64,000 nucleotides of DNA from Porites lobata (lineage: Eukaryota > Cnidaria > Anthozoa > Scleractinia > Poritidae): NCBI GenBank assembly GCA_942486035.1, contig CALNXK010000123.1, positions 1,521,001 through 1,585,000 on the forward strand, written 5' to 3'. The position numbers and the translations under genes are program-made. The notes beneath the pieces were generated by a model. It ran no database searches, was not told the DNA's origin, and worked only from the letters and a program-made list of their open reading frames with translations. This document shows positions 37,991 to 52,900 of this stretch, piece after piece (the first letter of the stretch is position 1; each line of letters begins with the position of its first letter).

Positions 37991-40900
37991 GTAAGTAGCT
38001 TATTGTAAGAGCTAATTATTTACGAATTTTAACTTCATGGTCATGCAAGTTATTTCCTGCAAAATACTGCGTTAATACTAATATTGTCGTTCTTTTTACT
38101 ACTGGGTAAACGGCCGTATATCAAAGCATTTCCAGCTACCAGCTTCAATCGAGTCTTAATTTAAAAAATGCATCTTTCAGATGTTGAGAATTGGGTACAT
38201 CAACCTAACTCCATTTTGTATTTGAAAAGGGAGATTTCCTTTTAGTCAAAATGACATACAGTATAAAACCAGCCTGTGTAGGGTAAATGACCTACTCTAG
38301 CCTCTGTCAGGAATGAAACTATAACAGAATAATGGCATCTGAACGTACAGCATTCAACTTGAACATTTTCAATGTTAAAAACCTCAGAAGTAACTAAAGC
38401 CCTTGAGAATATGTATATAGTTATAGCGCTAAAAAAATAAAATATCTTTACTTTTAACTTGCAAAGCGCAAACGTTAGCTATAGGCAAAACCTGTCCATT
38501 GCTTGAAAAAGTTGTTAAAACAATTATGCAAGTGTAGTCTAGATGGTTCTGAGAAAGCAATTAATTAACGTATCATATCAAATGACATGAAATATTAGGC
38601 TAGCGTTTTGACACCCTTAGCCTTTTGTCTTAATACGTAGCAGACTTAGTTCTACAATACTTCTCGATTTTCGAATCACTCTTTCGTACACAAATTCGGA
38701 CGGACCAGTTTATAAAGCATTAATTTGACGCGGGCTTTCAATTGCCTCATAAACAATCCGGGCTTAGTTCCTGCTCATTAACCAGCCCATAAAATATGAT
38801 CGAACCGGCACAGGAGAACAAGTCCAGTTTAATTATTTTGCTTTATTCCACACAGACCTTAATTTACAGCAAAAAGTCTCATTATTCTCATGAAAGACTA
38901 TATACAGGTTAAAGGAAATCATATTAGACATTTTCGCTCCATATCGAAAGTTATTAGTCTGCTAATTAATAAAGACAATTCCTCGAAATTATGTAGAGTT
39001 TATTTCGGGTTCCTCATAAATTGTTTCGTTTCTCTGATTTCTCGTATACAGGTATTATTTTTAAGTCTTCGCCTCACAATTATTTTGATCCCGACCCCCA
39101 TGTAATGTGATAAAGTTAACACTCTCTGAGAGTTTTCCTAAAAGGTTTTGCGAATGTAACTTTCCAGTAATACAAGAAGTCCCTCTGTTTCACTAGTAAG
39201 TCAATATAATTTATTCCTCGCAGTCCTCACAGAGTTATGCTAGTGCTCAAACAAAGTGCAATATAACTCAAATTCAATTGCCCGTAGTTGTCAGGCATGC
39301 GTATAGCGCAAAATCGATACGATGGTGGGTTCTTCCATGAACACAAAGAGAAAAATAGGAACGGAAAATTTTAAAATTCTGCCTATTTCCTTTCTATTTT
39401 TTTATATGACTCGAGTAAGCCTCTAAAGCACCCTCTTCCGCCACGCCAAAGTATTCAATTCAAATAAGCCACAAATATGTAAAAAATAAGCCAAGTTAGT
39501 GACTAGTCCATTCCCTTTAAGTGACTAATTGTCCATTCAGATTTGAGCCATTTAAGTTTTCGCTTTCCCACGATAAAACAGTTAAGACAATGAGATCGCT
39601 AAAGTTCCATTCCTTGAAGCTCCTTAATTAGAGATGAAACAATTTAAAAGGAACTTTCTGTTTTTCAGGTGTTTATTAATATTCAGGAGGGACAAAACCC
39701 TTTGATCGTGCATGTTAAGGCATGTTTTGTTGTATTTGTCTTTGATGAGAGCGAAAAAAAGACACGCAAGAACGTTAACAAAACTAAACAAAACAAGCAT
39801 AAAACGAAGAATAAACAGAAGAAGCAGTTACAGCCAGGGAATACTTCATGATTTAAAGGTTGCTGTTCATTTTAACTTCATCGAGAAAACTTGCGCAATT
39901 TGCCTTCGCGCATTTAAGTAATAACAATTAGATCTTTTTTTCTACAAATGTGTTTGGGCAAGTTGCATTTCTCTTTAGGTCAGTTAGAAATAAAAAAAGA
40001 GGAGATAGCAACTTATTAATTCGGTCCAATATAAATGCTTGTTTTTACAACACTGAATTAGAACCTTTTGAGATGAAGAGTATGCCTCGTAATTCAAAAC
40101 TTTTATGCCATGCCCGACAAAAGTAAGCCTGACCAATACCCCAGAAGATAACAATAAATACCCGAGGGTCTAGCTCCCGCATACCACTTCTCGGTCTGAC
40201 ATGCACGTGACAAGTTATCAATTAGTTATTTCAAAAACGAGAAGGGGACTGGAGCCGAAATGTTTCAGGAGACGCGCCGGTCAGCTGGCCAATATTTTCC
40301 TTGTCCCTAATAACAGTCCCAGAAGCCTTTACGAAAGATAGCTCGGCCTAGTTTCCCTCCGATTCCACAAAAAGAAAACAACAAAAAACCACAAAAAAAA
40401 CCGGATGTTTCACGTCAGAGCGAGGCTCAATAAGAAGAAAGCAGAAATATCGTTGAGAGCCAGTTCAAAGCTCCTTCAGCAGAGCAAACTGTATGAAAGA
40501 AACAAGCCTATTTGTCACAACAGTTGTGAGGTTACAAACTGTGCTGTAACCGAAATAAAAATTGTAAATAAAGGATCAGTTCAGTTTCATAGTTTGTAGC
40601 TCGAATGATTTGTGAACATTTTTTCTCACAATATTTTTCACTGAACATGTATCTAAGTACTTTTCAATCCCGCCCGTACTATCTCCATGTGCATCTCTGC
40701 TATTTTTATTTGTTCATGGAAGGCTATTATTTCATATTCCAACTCCAGCGCGTTGTCCAAATGGACGACAAAGTGGCACGTGCCATGTCTTCAAACCAAC
40801 CTTACTCGACCTTCTCCCTAAGGAGAACAAAAACTACTAACCATATGTCCCTAAGGAACTTTAACCTCACACGTGATTGAATCGTGTACATTTTAATCGC

Positions 40901-43900
40901 AGGAAATCTATTTGCCAGTCGTGATTTGAAAACGTTTGGATGACACATGTATAATATATTATTAAAATTCAATTTATGAGTTCGGATTAAATCATAACAT
41001 GGTCCCACAGAAAGCACTGACTTTTTTCTTCCCACATCGGGAACTGAACCCACTCATTTTTTTTTTTTTTTTTTTTTTTTGGGGACAAAACTTCATCAGT
41101 TGAGGTCATTTAGTTTTCTTTTTTAATTTCATGTTAGCCCCAAGACATGGCTATTGGGGATCATGGGAGCCATCCTCTTGGGGTTTGACGTCATGCTCAG
41201 GTGGCGTCAGAACCAGGAAAAGATACTGTAACGATCCATCCCCTGCCTACGGGGGAAAAACTTGCAGTGGAAGTAGCACAGAAGAGATCGACTGTAATGA
41301 GTGTGAATATAACAATGGAGGTTGTGCACAGCGCTGCATAAACCATGACTCTACAGGCTACACTTGCAGGTGCTATCGTGGTTATAAGCGTGCGTGGTGG
41401 AACAGTCATCGTTGTGTCCGTAAGTGTATGATTTACTTTTATTGTTGCTCCGCTTGGTAATATTTTTTTACCAGTCCATTCAGTTGTAGCCTTAACCTTC
41501 TCCCATAATTTTGTCGATCACGTCGTGTTTTGTAGCTTTTAAAAAAGTTAGGGCGGGGAAGGTTGCGTGACTCCGACCCGAGAAGCTGCGAAGGAAACTA
41601 TTAAATTTCATGTAATAATAATAATAATAATTAAAAATTTATAACGCGCCTTTTCCATGCAAATATGATCGAAAGCGCGTGACAACACGTAAATGTGAAA
41701 AGAAAATAAAAGCTAAAATGAGCAAAATAATTAAGAATAAGGCTAAGAATAAACAACGCTAAAAATTAAATAAAGATAAAAAAAAAACACTAAATATATT
41801 ACATAGTAAGTTAAAAAAAATTACAAATCAAAAGCTAGTCTAAAAAAGATGCGTTTTAAGTAAAGATTTAAAACGTTCAAAATTGTCCTCAAGACGGATA
41901 TGAAGGGGCAGATTGTTCCATAAATTAGGGGCAGCAGATGAAAAAGCACGATCCCCTAAAGTCTTTTTCAGTTTTAAACTAGGATACTTTAAGATAAGAC
42001 CGCTAGCTGAACGGAGATTATAGCGCGGCTGTACTTTAATAGCAATCAAATCGATCAAGTAACCAGGCGCATGACCGTAGATAGCTTTAAAAGTGAAAAG
42101 AAGTATTTTAAAGTCAATACGAAATTTGACAGGAAGCCAATGTAACGAACATAGTACTGGTGTTGTGTGAATGTAGCGAGGGACATTAGATATAAGCCGA
42201 GCAGCTGTTGTTGTAAAAATGGGTCTCCACAACTTTTTCCTTGTGTTTGAGGAGATGACGATGAACCGGTGGAACAAAGTGTAAACACATGTATACATTT
42301 AATCCAATCCTTATGGTTGTTTCTCAATAACTGGTGTAGCACGATCTTATGGACTGAACCACAGGCTGAGCGTGTTCCTATCTTTCTTAGCCCCAACGAT
42401 GATGTAAAAATGTACTTGAAAAAGTGTGACAGAAGTGTCCTCATTCCAAAGAAATCTGAAAAAAATTGCCACCCCAATTCCCCTGGGTGATATTGTAGAG
42501 GAAATAGAGGTATGAAGAAACGTAAAAAAATGACTGAACTATATAATTAAAGTATGCTTGTAATAGATATTTGCCCTTTTTAAATAGGAATCACTTGTCC
42601 CACAAGTAGCTGGCCAGCTCCTAGCAATGGAAAGTTATCAAACCTTTGTAGGGGGCAATCTCAAGTTCAGTCTGGGACAACGTGTTCTGTGACGTGTAAT
42701 AACGGTTATCATCTAAATGGACCTTCATCCTCTCGTTGTGGTGATGACGGCAACTGGAGCCCACGATCATCGCCGAACTGTCAAGGTAAAAGGAGATATC
42801 TACAGCCCCCGAAATGATCCCCAAATTGACGATGTATATAAGTGTAAGCTTGGCGCCTTGCGTTTCTAACTGTTTTTGTCAAAAAAATCTCGATGTCATT
42901 TCGTAAGATTTTGAAAACACATTTGTCGTTTCATGAACGTCAGCTCCCCTTCCTAGAACACAAAATCATTAAACAATAACAGATTGAATTTAACTTTCGT
43001 TTTTCAGTACGTGAATGCTCCCCTCAGTCCCTCCCTGACAATGGTGACATTAGCCCGGAAATCTGCAAAACAAAGCCTTTACAAAGTCGAACCTGCTACT
43101 ACAAATGCAGTCCAGGCTACACACTGAACGGGCCACCTTCATCCACATGTGACAACGGGCGCTGGACACAAAGTGGTTTTTACTGTCGAGGTAAGGACCT
43201 TTTTCAAAAAAACGCTGTCGATGATGATCAGCAACTAAAATTTAATCTCCTGTGTCGTGTCTTTTACGGTACTATTCGTAATTTTGTATGTATTATTTAT
43301 AAAAGACACACAGCCACCTTCATTTGGAGAGACCTGCCCACCAGAGAGAAATGTTCTTGCTGACGAGGGTAAAACCAGGGCCACGGTGACCTGGGTACCA
43401 GCAACAGCTACAGATAATGATCATGCGACCGTCACCGTGCAACCAGGTGTGACGCCACCACACAATTTTTCTGAAGGAAGCCATACTGTGATTTATACTG
43501 CGAAAGATCCGTCCGGAAATGTAGCGATTTGCCAGTTTAGAGTCAAGGTTCAAGGTAATATAATCAGTAAAAAATAAGTTGATTATTTTACGTCAATAAA
43601 AAAGCAGTGTCACTTATATCATATCAAACGGAGCAGCATATTGTTTAATAACTTCTAGAAAGCCATAAACAACAAATGGAATAATTATAATAGGACCAAA
43701 ATAGAATTAAAGTTAAAGGGGAAATGTTATTCACCAAGCAATTCCTTGATAACCGGGACTGGAAGTGCTTGAAGTACACCCAACGCAACATGTGAAATGG
43801 AGCAGTTTTGCAAGAAAATGAAATTATGATTGTCCGAGTAAGAGAAGTCATGAATGGGACTGCTTGTAATGCCTTGACAGAGAATTAGGCTTTGACAACC

Positions 43901-46900
43901 TGGCAGAAGGTGTCATTTACGTTCAAAGTAATTTGACAACAGATGCGAATACCATCGACAGTCCTATTAACATACCTTTCACACTACCTCACACGTGACT
44001 CCCTCAAACCAATAACAATGTTTCCTCATTCAGTTCTTCGATGCCCTGTTCTTCTTCCACCTGCCAATGGAAGGCTGAGGTCTGGCGCGTGTAACAATGT
44101 GCACGGAAGCATTTGTCACTTTCAGTGCAACAAGGGATTTAAGCTGAAGGAATCTGTGGTTAGAAGCTGCAACAAGACTTCTGCAGCAAACCAAGTATAT
44201 TGGAAAGGAAACGCCACTCGATGCGAGGGTAAGCGAAGATATGCCTTTCTGTGTCCCTCTAATTTGTTGCCAATATAATATTACAGTCGTGATAGGAGAA
44301 TTGTTCACATTTTTATCTTTCTTTTTTGTATCATTCCTTTATAATAACGCCCATTATGGCAAAAAAAGTTTTGGCTATAGGGGCGCATGTATTTGAAATA
44401 AATTACCCGAGGATTTGCGTGAACCCAAATCAATGAACTTATTTAAATCTAAATTGGACCGATTGCTTCTCAGCTTCTTTGATTCCTTAATATAATACAT
44501 CAGGCTTAAAATTATCTTATCGAATGTTAATATCTAGTTTTATAAATATTTTTTTCCTTTCTTTTTCAAACTGATTATTTAAAAATCAATTCGGAACTGC
44601 TGATAGATATATACAATTTTTTCAACACGTCTATTACGTAGCGTAAACCAGCTTTTGCTGATAAAACTACCGTGTCTAAATAAAACATCTCTCTCTTCTT
44701 CTCTCTCCCCCCCCCCTTCTCTCTCCCATCTTAAGATGTCCATGATAAGGCGGTGCACGTGATTGTTTATATTTTTTCTTGAAGACCACGGTTTATTTAT
44801 TCATTTATTTATTTCCTCCTCTTTTATTTTCTTTTTTTGTTACAGTCATCAAGTGCCCCTCTTTGGGTACCCCTGATAACGCAGTAAAGACTGGGTACCA
44901 ATGCAACGCTCCAACCGCTAGCTATGGTACTGCCTGCTTTTTCAGTTGCAAACCAGGATACGAGTCAATAAATGGATCTGCGCAAAGGACATGTCAGGAA
45001 AATCAACAGTGGAGTGGAACACCTCTTCAGTGCAAGGGTAATGCGCACAATTTTAGCCATTAAACCAATAAGTGTTTTAAGTACTGTATTCAGGAGATAA
45101 TCGAATCATTCTTGCAGTTACCAGATAGTGACGATGACAATCTTGATGACGATAATAATTTCTTACCCAGATCTCATACAGCGGATGGCAGAGTGAAATA
45201 TGGTACTACTTTATGACGAGAATTGTAGTCATTACCAATAATACAAGATAACGATGCTCTTGATGAAAATAAATTCATAACTAGAACATGAGGGTTTGGG
45301 TCGAGCGTGAACGATGTAGGTCTGACTTTTCTCTGCTCTTCCAAAACCGTGTGTTTCCAAGGTCTGTGAGATGTGCATGCACTTAAATGGAAGATTTTTT
45401 CAATCGTTTTAAGAGGAAAAGTAGGTTCAAGAAACTAAAACGCCAGAAAGAAAGTGATACTAATGAATATGATGGGTTTGACATTTAATAAATCCGAAGT
45501 AAGGAAATACTACTGTTTTTCTTGGATGCCGCTAATTTGTTAACTTACAGAAGTTATACCTTTTTCTGTTTGAGTTTGAGAGCTGCTAGAGATCACTACG
45601 AATTCAAATCAACCTGTCCCAATTCTCAGAGGCCGCAGTTATCATAATGTTGTTCGTCGGCCTTTTAACAACTATTCATTGTTTGTATTGTTCTCTAGTT
45701 GTTACCTTAATGTTTGTCTTACTTTGTTTAGATTTATGTTTACTTTTTGTTTTATGTTTCCTTTCTTTGATTACTTTCGTTTGTTTTGTATCTTTTGTTG
45801 TTGTTGTATTTTTTTTCTTTTCTTTGTTATTGTTATCCTTTTTTCTTTTTTCTCTTTGGTTAGTATTTATTTAAGTGGAATTGTATAATTTATGTAATTT
45901 ATGATTATTCTTAATGACAGTGTCATTGTAACTTGTCTTTAATTCAATAAAAACTGTTTAAAAAAATGACTAGAACATCATGTATTTCAGCCGTGACATG
46001 CCCTGCCATAACTATAACATCAGAGGGACTTATCATTAGCCCACCAGCCTGCTCAAACGCAAGTGTTCGCCTTGGTTATGCAACAGAGTGTCGCTTCACC
46101 TGTAAGAGTGGGTATCAGCTCCAAGGCCCTAGACTCAAGATTTGTGGACAGAGTAAGACTTGGACTCCAATAGGAAACCCCTTTTGTTCAGGTAGGCATG
46201 GTTTATTTAGCAATTATCAGAATCAGGCTTAGTAGGATATGAAGAATTCTGCAGATGAAGGAGGGTGCTATCCACCAAGCCCGAAGGCCGAGGTGTATAA
46301 CACCCCCCTTTATCTTCAGAATTCTTCATATCCTACGAAAGCCGAATTCAATAATTGTTTTATTATTCCTTCGAAATAATTCCAAGTTTAAAAACAGGTT
46401 AAAACATGCTAACCTTGGTTGACATAAGTGCATATCGATAACGAGTAAAATGTTCCGCCGACTGTTCAACCATTTTGTTCTAACTACCAAAACAACTCAA
46501 CCTCGTCGCCAGGTTTTCACGGTCAAATGTTCAATAACCTGCAACAAGGCTGCACTTTTGACGTCATTTTGACGTCGTCGGTTCAATATGACAAAATTCT
46601 TTCCAAATTTGGTCAACAGTAGCTGGTTATGGTGAATTATGCGTGTGGTTTTAACAATCAGAAACGGGGAAATATTTTGAATGAATAATAAAATAATATA
46701 TAGATTTATCCTTGGCTAAAAGCGAAGCTTTGGAAAACATTCATGGCTTGTTCAAACAAAATTTAAAATCGTGTAATGCTCGAGCGTGTGAAGGCAACGC
46801 CGGAGAACGATGAAAAAACAAAAATAGGTGTAATTAGCAAAAAAGCAACTTTGCACGTGCAGCACACTTTTTTTGAACATTTCTTTGCTGTTGCTTTGCA

Positions 46901-49900
46901 AAACTACAACGTGAAACTTCCTAGTTACACGTTTTAAGGTGATGTTACCCGAGACGATTCGCTTCGACGATTTTCAGCGCAACGCAGCGTTGCAATGTTG
47001 GAACAATGTTGCAACCATTCGAAACAATGTCGCAACAATGCTTTAATGTTGTGTTGCGCTAAAAATCGTTGTTGCGAGTCGTCCCGTATAACATCACCTT
47101 TATGGAGGAAATGTCGTACGTGTTCACTTTTTTCACTACCGCTCATTTTCACCTTGCATTGGTAGCCACCGGCATTTCTAATTTTCTCACCGCCGCTACA
47201 AAATTTTCATGTTGTTCTTCCAACAAAAAATGTCTCCTTTGTTTTTTATCTCTCGCTCTAGATCTCTGTCGTCACTTGGGTTGCCATACCTGTTGATTGA
47301 GTTATTTTACATTAGTATGCCCGTGGTGCGGACGGACAGTCGGTCGGGGGTACGGTCACGTGATTACCAAAATTTCTCGGATGGGTAGATTACCACATTT
47401 TCGTACCCATGTTGCTCCGCTTGGTGCTCGAGAGCTTCGCAGTAATTTTTATTCCTGCCAGGCGATTTATATGGCAAATCCCGCTTCTTAAATCAGTCTT
47501 TTTCTCTCCAGCGTAAAATGCCACGTACGTCTCATGCACTGAAAATTACGCAAGTTAAAGGTTTTGTCTTCTCAGTCTTCTCCTCTTTATTCTGAGTACT
47601 AATAGAATCAACAAACATAGTAATTTATTCATTGTATCCTGTCTTTGGCCTTCGTTACATATTAAATAGGTTTCCTCCTATTTACGTACATTCGAATTAT
47701 CTATATCACAATACCATTATTTATTCATCTATTTATTTTGTTCAAGACATTTCGAGCCCGACATTCTTAAACTGTCCTCCACATTTGCCTCAAAATGCTG
47801 ACCGGGGTACTACGTCAGCAACCGTTTCGTGGGCAACCCCAACGGCTACAGATAACTCCGGCTTCGCTCCCAACATTACGCGTACAGGAAAGAAACCTGG
47901 GGAGAGATTCTCTGCCGGGGAACATATCATCCGTTACAGAACCATTGACAGAGCGGGCAATATTGGCGAATGCACTTTTAAAGTCTTCGTTTCAGGTAGA
48001 TGTCTTAATCTGGCAACTGTAGTTTTAAGTAGTTCGATAAATAACAGAAAAGTCTAAACTTAGCACCAGATTGTTAAATGTTCATATTTAAGTTATAACT
48101 ATATTGGTAGTTTCCTCCCTTGACAAGGCCTCAGCGAGTTAAAAGGGTCCGCAATATGGTTAGTCACGATGAGTTAATTACTGGTAAGTTAACAAATTCA
48201 CTATTTTGTATGTAGCCTGCGTGGCAGGCGTTTGAAACGGAAGGGAAAGGGGGTTTTGGGCGCGAGGTAAACGCGAGGGGCGCGTGAGGAGGGAGGGAGA
48301 GAGGGAAACGCCTGCCAGGAAACCATTGTTTTCGTCATCCTGCCGACTCATTATGTATGCAAAAATAACGCAATTGTGAATGACTAGCTGTCAAATAAGT
48401 CTGGCCGCGATGCGCTTATTTAAGTCGTATTTCGCGTACTGTTTTTCTTTTGTTTTCCTAAAACAAGAAATCTGAAGTGAAGGTACTATCAAAAAAAGTA
48501 TAAATGCTGTCGTTTGTTGAAGGAGAAAGTCGTAACCATGCGTGGCTTGTTATATAAAATCCAGCACAAATCTATTACGTTTTTGCTGAAGGTATCGTGT
48601 TGGACTTCCCAACTTGCATGAATGTTTGTCGGAGAAACTAATTACAAACACTTTGCTGACTCTCGAACTGGATCCAGCGGAGCATACAAAAGAACGCTGG
48701 TAGCAGGGAAAGAAGAGCTGAGCTTCAAAGATCTACAATAAGGCTAATTCTGCAAACAATATTATTATTAAAGTAAGTTCCTGGCGGCTTTATAACGTCT
48801 ATATTCAGCAAGAAGAACTTCTCAAACCAAAAATCGCTAAGGATTATAGATCGCTTCTTCTTCAACAATCTGGTCGTTGATAAAGCGTAGCCTGCGTGGT
48901 AGGCGTTTGAGGTCAAACAGCAGATAACAAGCACACAGGCTGCATGATTTTTCCTTTCTTTCTTTTAGTGAGTAAAACAAGCCGTTGGGAGACAAGACTT
49001 CTCAAAATCAGTCAGCAAAACTCATCTGCTGACAGGTCTTTTCCTTCATACGAGTCTTTAAACTGCTTTCTTCTATTCTCCTTTCAAGCTGAAATTGATG
49101 CCTTCAGTTTCTAATCTTTCTAGAACGATGAATTCTATACAGAAATCTCATCACGCCTCACTAACAGCATATTTTTAAATGATTACTAAAAGATCGATTA
49201 AGTTACTCGTGATGTTGATTTCAGCCAATCGGATTAAGGTATTAAGGCTGTGATCGACATGTTTTGAAGACGGACCAATCAGGATTTTAACATTCGCCTA
49301 GTGGATGTTAAAAACGAAAAAAACAATGGTCTCTTGGCAGGCGTTTCCCTCCCTCCCTCCTCGCGCGCCCCTCGCGTTTCTCTCGCACCTAAAACTCCCT
49401 TTCCCTTCCCTTTCAAACGCCTGCCACGCAGATTATTCTGTATGTAAAATCTTGAATCTAATATTCTACATGTGAAATCTTAAATTTCAGTATTCTGTAT
49501 GTCCAAATCTTGAAATTTCGAGATTCTGCATACCAAATAATATTTAAAAAAAAATTAAAAAAAAATTGGTAACCTACCTGTGTTTAACTCATCGTGATTA
49601 CTCATGCTGCATACCTACCACCTTCTTAAACCCGAGTCGCAAACTTGTCAACATTATCTTATTCTGGGTGTATTAGAAAAAATGCAAAGGAACGTTACCT
49701 TTTTAAGCAGTTTTGGTCCTATTATTCAGTGATCCGATGTGAACCCAGATTATATGCACCAGCTGGAGGCAGCAAACGTTGCATCATGGATAACATGTAT
49801 GGCTCAGAGTGTTCCTTCACATGCCACCCTGGTCACATCATGAGGGGTTCGGCAAAAAGAAGTTGTGAAAAAAATCACCAGAGCTCTTTCGGCTTCTGGA

Positions 49901-52900
49901 CTGGAAATGAAACGAAGTGTGAATGTAAGTTATACTAATTTTACGCTAATCCAAAATTCTCATTCCTCTCAAGAGACTACGATTTTACCTTTGTTTTTCA
50001 CATCAATTTGAATAACTCTTTAAGGCTTCTAATCACCACTACAACTCCAATCATCATCATCATTATCATCTCATCATCATTATAACTATAATCATCGTCA
50101 TCATCATCACCACCACCACCAACACCATCATCATAAGCACCATTTCCAGTAGCACTCGCAAAAGCATTATCTTGTTGTTGTTGCTCGAATGATCTCCAAT
50201 CTTCCCTTTGTCTCTACCATTTATGGTTTGTTGTCTTGCATAGTTGAATGTCAATGAATTTGACCCTTGAGACATTTCGTTTGTTTTATCTGTGTGCAGT
50301 GGTCAAGTGCCCTCGCCTTCCTCGTTCTTCTCACACCGTCCAGTCAGGTTGTGGGTTTGGTTCCATGAATAATGTCTTTGGTGACAGATGCCTCTACTAT
50401 TGCGACATTGGATATCGTAAAATAAACGGTTCAAGTGAGAGAGTCTGTCAGGCAAATGGGACATGGTCAGGGCAACCACCGTACTGTGAAGGTGAGCACA
50501 AACTAAGTTTTAAATAGCTCGACCAACTGTCTTTCATTTTACAGAAAACAAAACGAAATCATTATAGAACAAAATGAGAAAGCTTGGTATTAGAACGTAA
50601 TTGCTAATTTCGTTGGGCTCTTGCGCCAATAGTTTGTGGTTTTTTTTCTGATATATACTCGTGCCATTTGGATTAGACTGCGCTACATGAATCTTTTATC
50701 GTTGAAGAGCCTAGGCAAACTCTATTATGAAATTAAAATAATCAATAGAAAATTAATATAGGTGCTTTATTTTTTCTTTCATAGTCGTTCGTTGTAGTTC
50801 CCTGGAGCCACCAAAGGACGGGCAAGTAACACCAAATTCATGCACAGTCTCTCCAGAATACGGTGAAACGTGTTACTTCTCTTGTCCGAGAGGCTACAGA
50901 TTGCATGGGGAGCCAGCAGTATCCTGTCTCAGCAATGGACAGTGGTCCAAAACCACTAGTGCCTTTTGCGAAGGTTACTATAATGTGTAAATAATTTATA
51001 CGCTATATGCAGATTCATTTTCTGTGGTCACTCCAATTCATTTGTTTGTCTGAGCAAAGGAATATAACCTTGCAACTGAACGATACCCAATACCATTACG
51101 CCCAAGTAAACGGCCATTATTACTTTAATTTTTAAGGTATCTTATCTGTTAAACGTTTTATTTTAGACGTCGAAAGCCCTTCGTTTGGCTCAACGTGCCC
51201 CTATGATATAAAGCGCTATGCAGACAGGGCGAAGAACTACACAGCAGTAAGCTGGCCTGCCGTTGTAGCTACTGATAACTCGGGTGTTACCCCGAATGTC
51301 TTTTCTACTGGTGTAACCAATATATACTACACAGGAAGACATACCGTTATATACAACGTCAGCGATGAAGCTGGGAATTCTAGGATCTGCAAGTTTTACG
51401 TCTTTATTGAGGGTAGGTGCGACTTTAAACTGCGCATAATCTGCAAAGACTATGCATCAAATATTTCGCTTTACTGAAAATGTGTCGGGTCATTCTCCAG
51501 TTATCGATAAGGCTATCCAGTGCTAACGCGAGTTCCCTAATACTTGTATGCTGAATGGTGATTTACCCGGTGGATACCGCTTCATATACGTGCATTTTGC
51601 AAACACTAAAAGACGTTACATGCACTACACCATATCCAGCAACAAAAACGTAACCAAATTTTTTCATCCTATTACAGTTTTGAGATGCCAAACATTGCTC
51701 CCTCCGTTGAACGGTTTTTTGTTGGGTAAATGTGAGAATACATTTGGATCAACCTGTACATTTGGGTGTGACGATGGATACAAGTTACTTGGTGCGCAAA
51801 ATATATCATGTGAAGCAAGCCCTGGTCACATCACGGGTTATTGGGATAATCCAGTTCATGCCTGCAAAGGTAAACACATAATAAGCAAATAAGACAACAA
51901 GCCCTAATATGATAATCGTATGACCATTTTACTGACTCCTAAATTTCAAGGTGACAATTGTCTTCATTCCTGAATAAATAGCTCCTGGATACACCTTTTT
52001 ATGGTGAGAGTGAAATGAACTTGTTCTACAATTATCTTGTTCACTTTCGTTTTATTTTGTCATGAAAGATATAGTTCATCATTGTTATTTTTCCTTGTAG
52101 TTATTGCCTAAAAGTATCACCAATTATCATCATTATTATGATCCTTCCTCAAACAATAAAGTATCGTCTAAGGAGTAGCGGTACTCTTGTTATCATATCA
52201 TTTTCTGTCTGTTTTTTTGTTTGTTTTTGTTTTTTTTTGCTTAGTCCTTAGATGTTCTTCATTAAAGGCACCGCAGTTTGGCTATATTTATCCTCACATG
52301 TGCTCGTCATGTCCCATCAGTGGAACTGTTTGTTATTTGGAATGCAGACATGGATTCCAAAGTAATGGAGGGGTAAACGTGTTGCAATGTGGGAAGAACG
52401 GAAAATGGAACCAAAATGTATCTTCTACTTTGCAGTGCAAAGGTACTTCATTTCTTTGGCTTTTTCGTCTATTTGAAGCAAAACAGAAAATGGAACAATG
52501 TTGCTTTTCTAAAATAAGGTGCTTAGGTAGATCCTGCTCACCTTTAGCCATGAACTTGACAGAATGTACTTCGGTTCAAGTCGTCTGATGTGACAGTATT
52601 AAGGGTTCTTTTTCTCATATGTTGTCTTGCAGACGTTGTTCCTCCCGTATTCATGAGCTGCCCTTCCGATATTCGCGCCAGTATCAACGAAAATTCGTCG
52701 GCATCGGTAAACTGGACGTTTCCTGTCGCTATTGACAACAGCAACCAGGCACCGCAGATCACTGTATCACCAGCTGGAGTAACTTCACCTTACACGATTT
52801 ACACCTCTACCGTCATTGCCTACACTGCAACTGATGCGAGTGGAAACAAGGATGAGTGCTCATTTCAAGTCTTTTTGGAAGGTCAGAAAATAACCCTTAA

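Noticed and set aside
41840..42298. 152-codon minus frame as a host gene
   Set aside because: Its text is the C-terminal end of a non-LTR retrotransposon polymerase, truncated and next to an (ATT)n tail.
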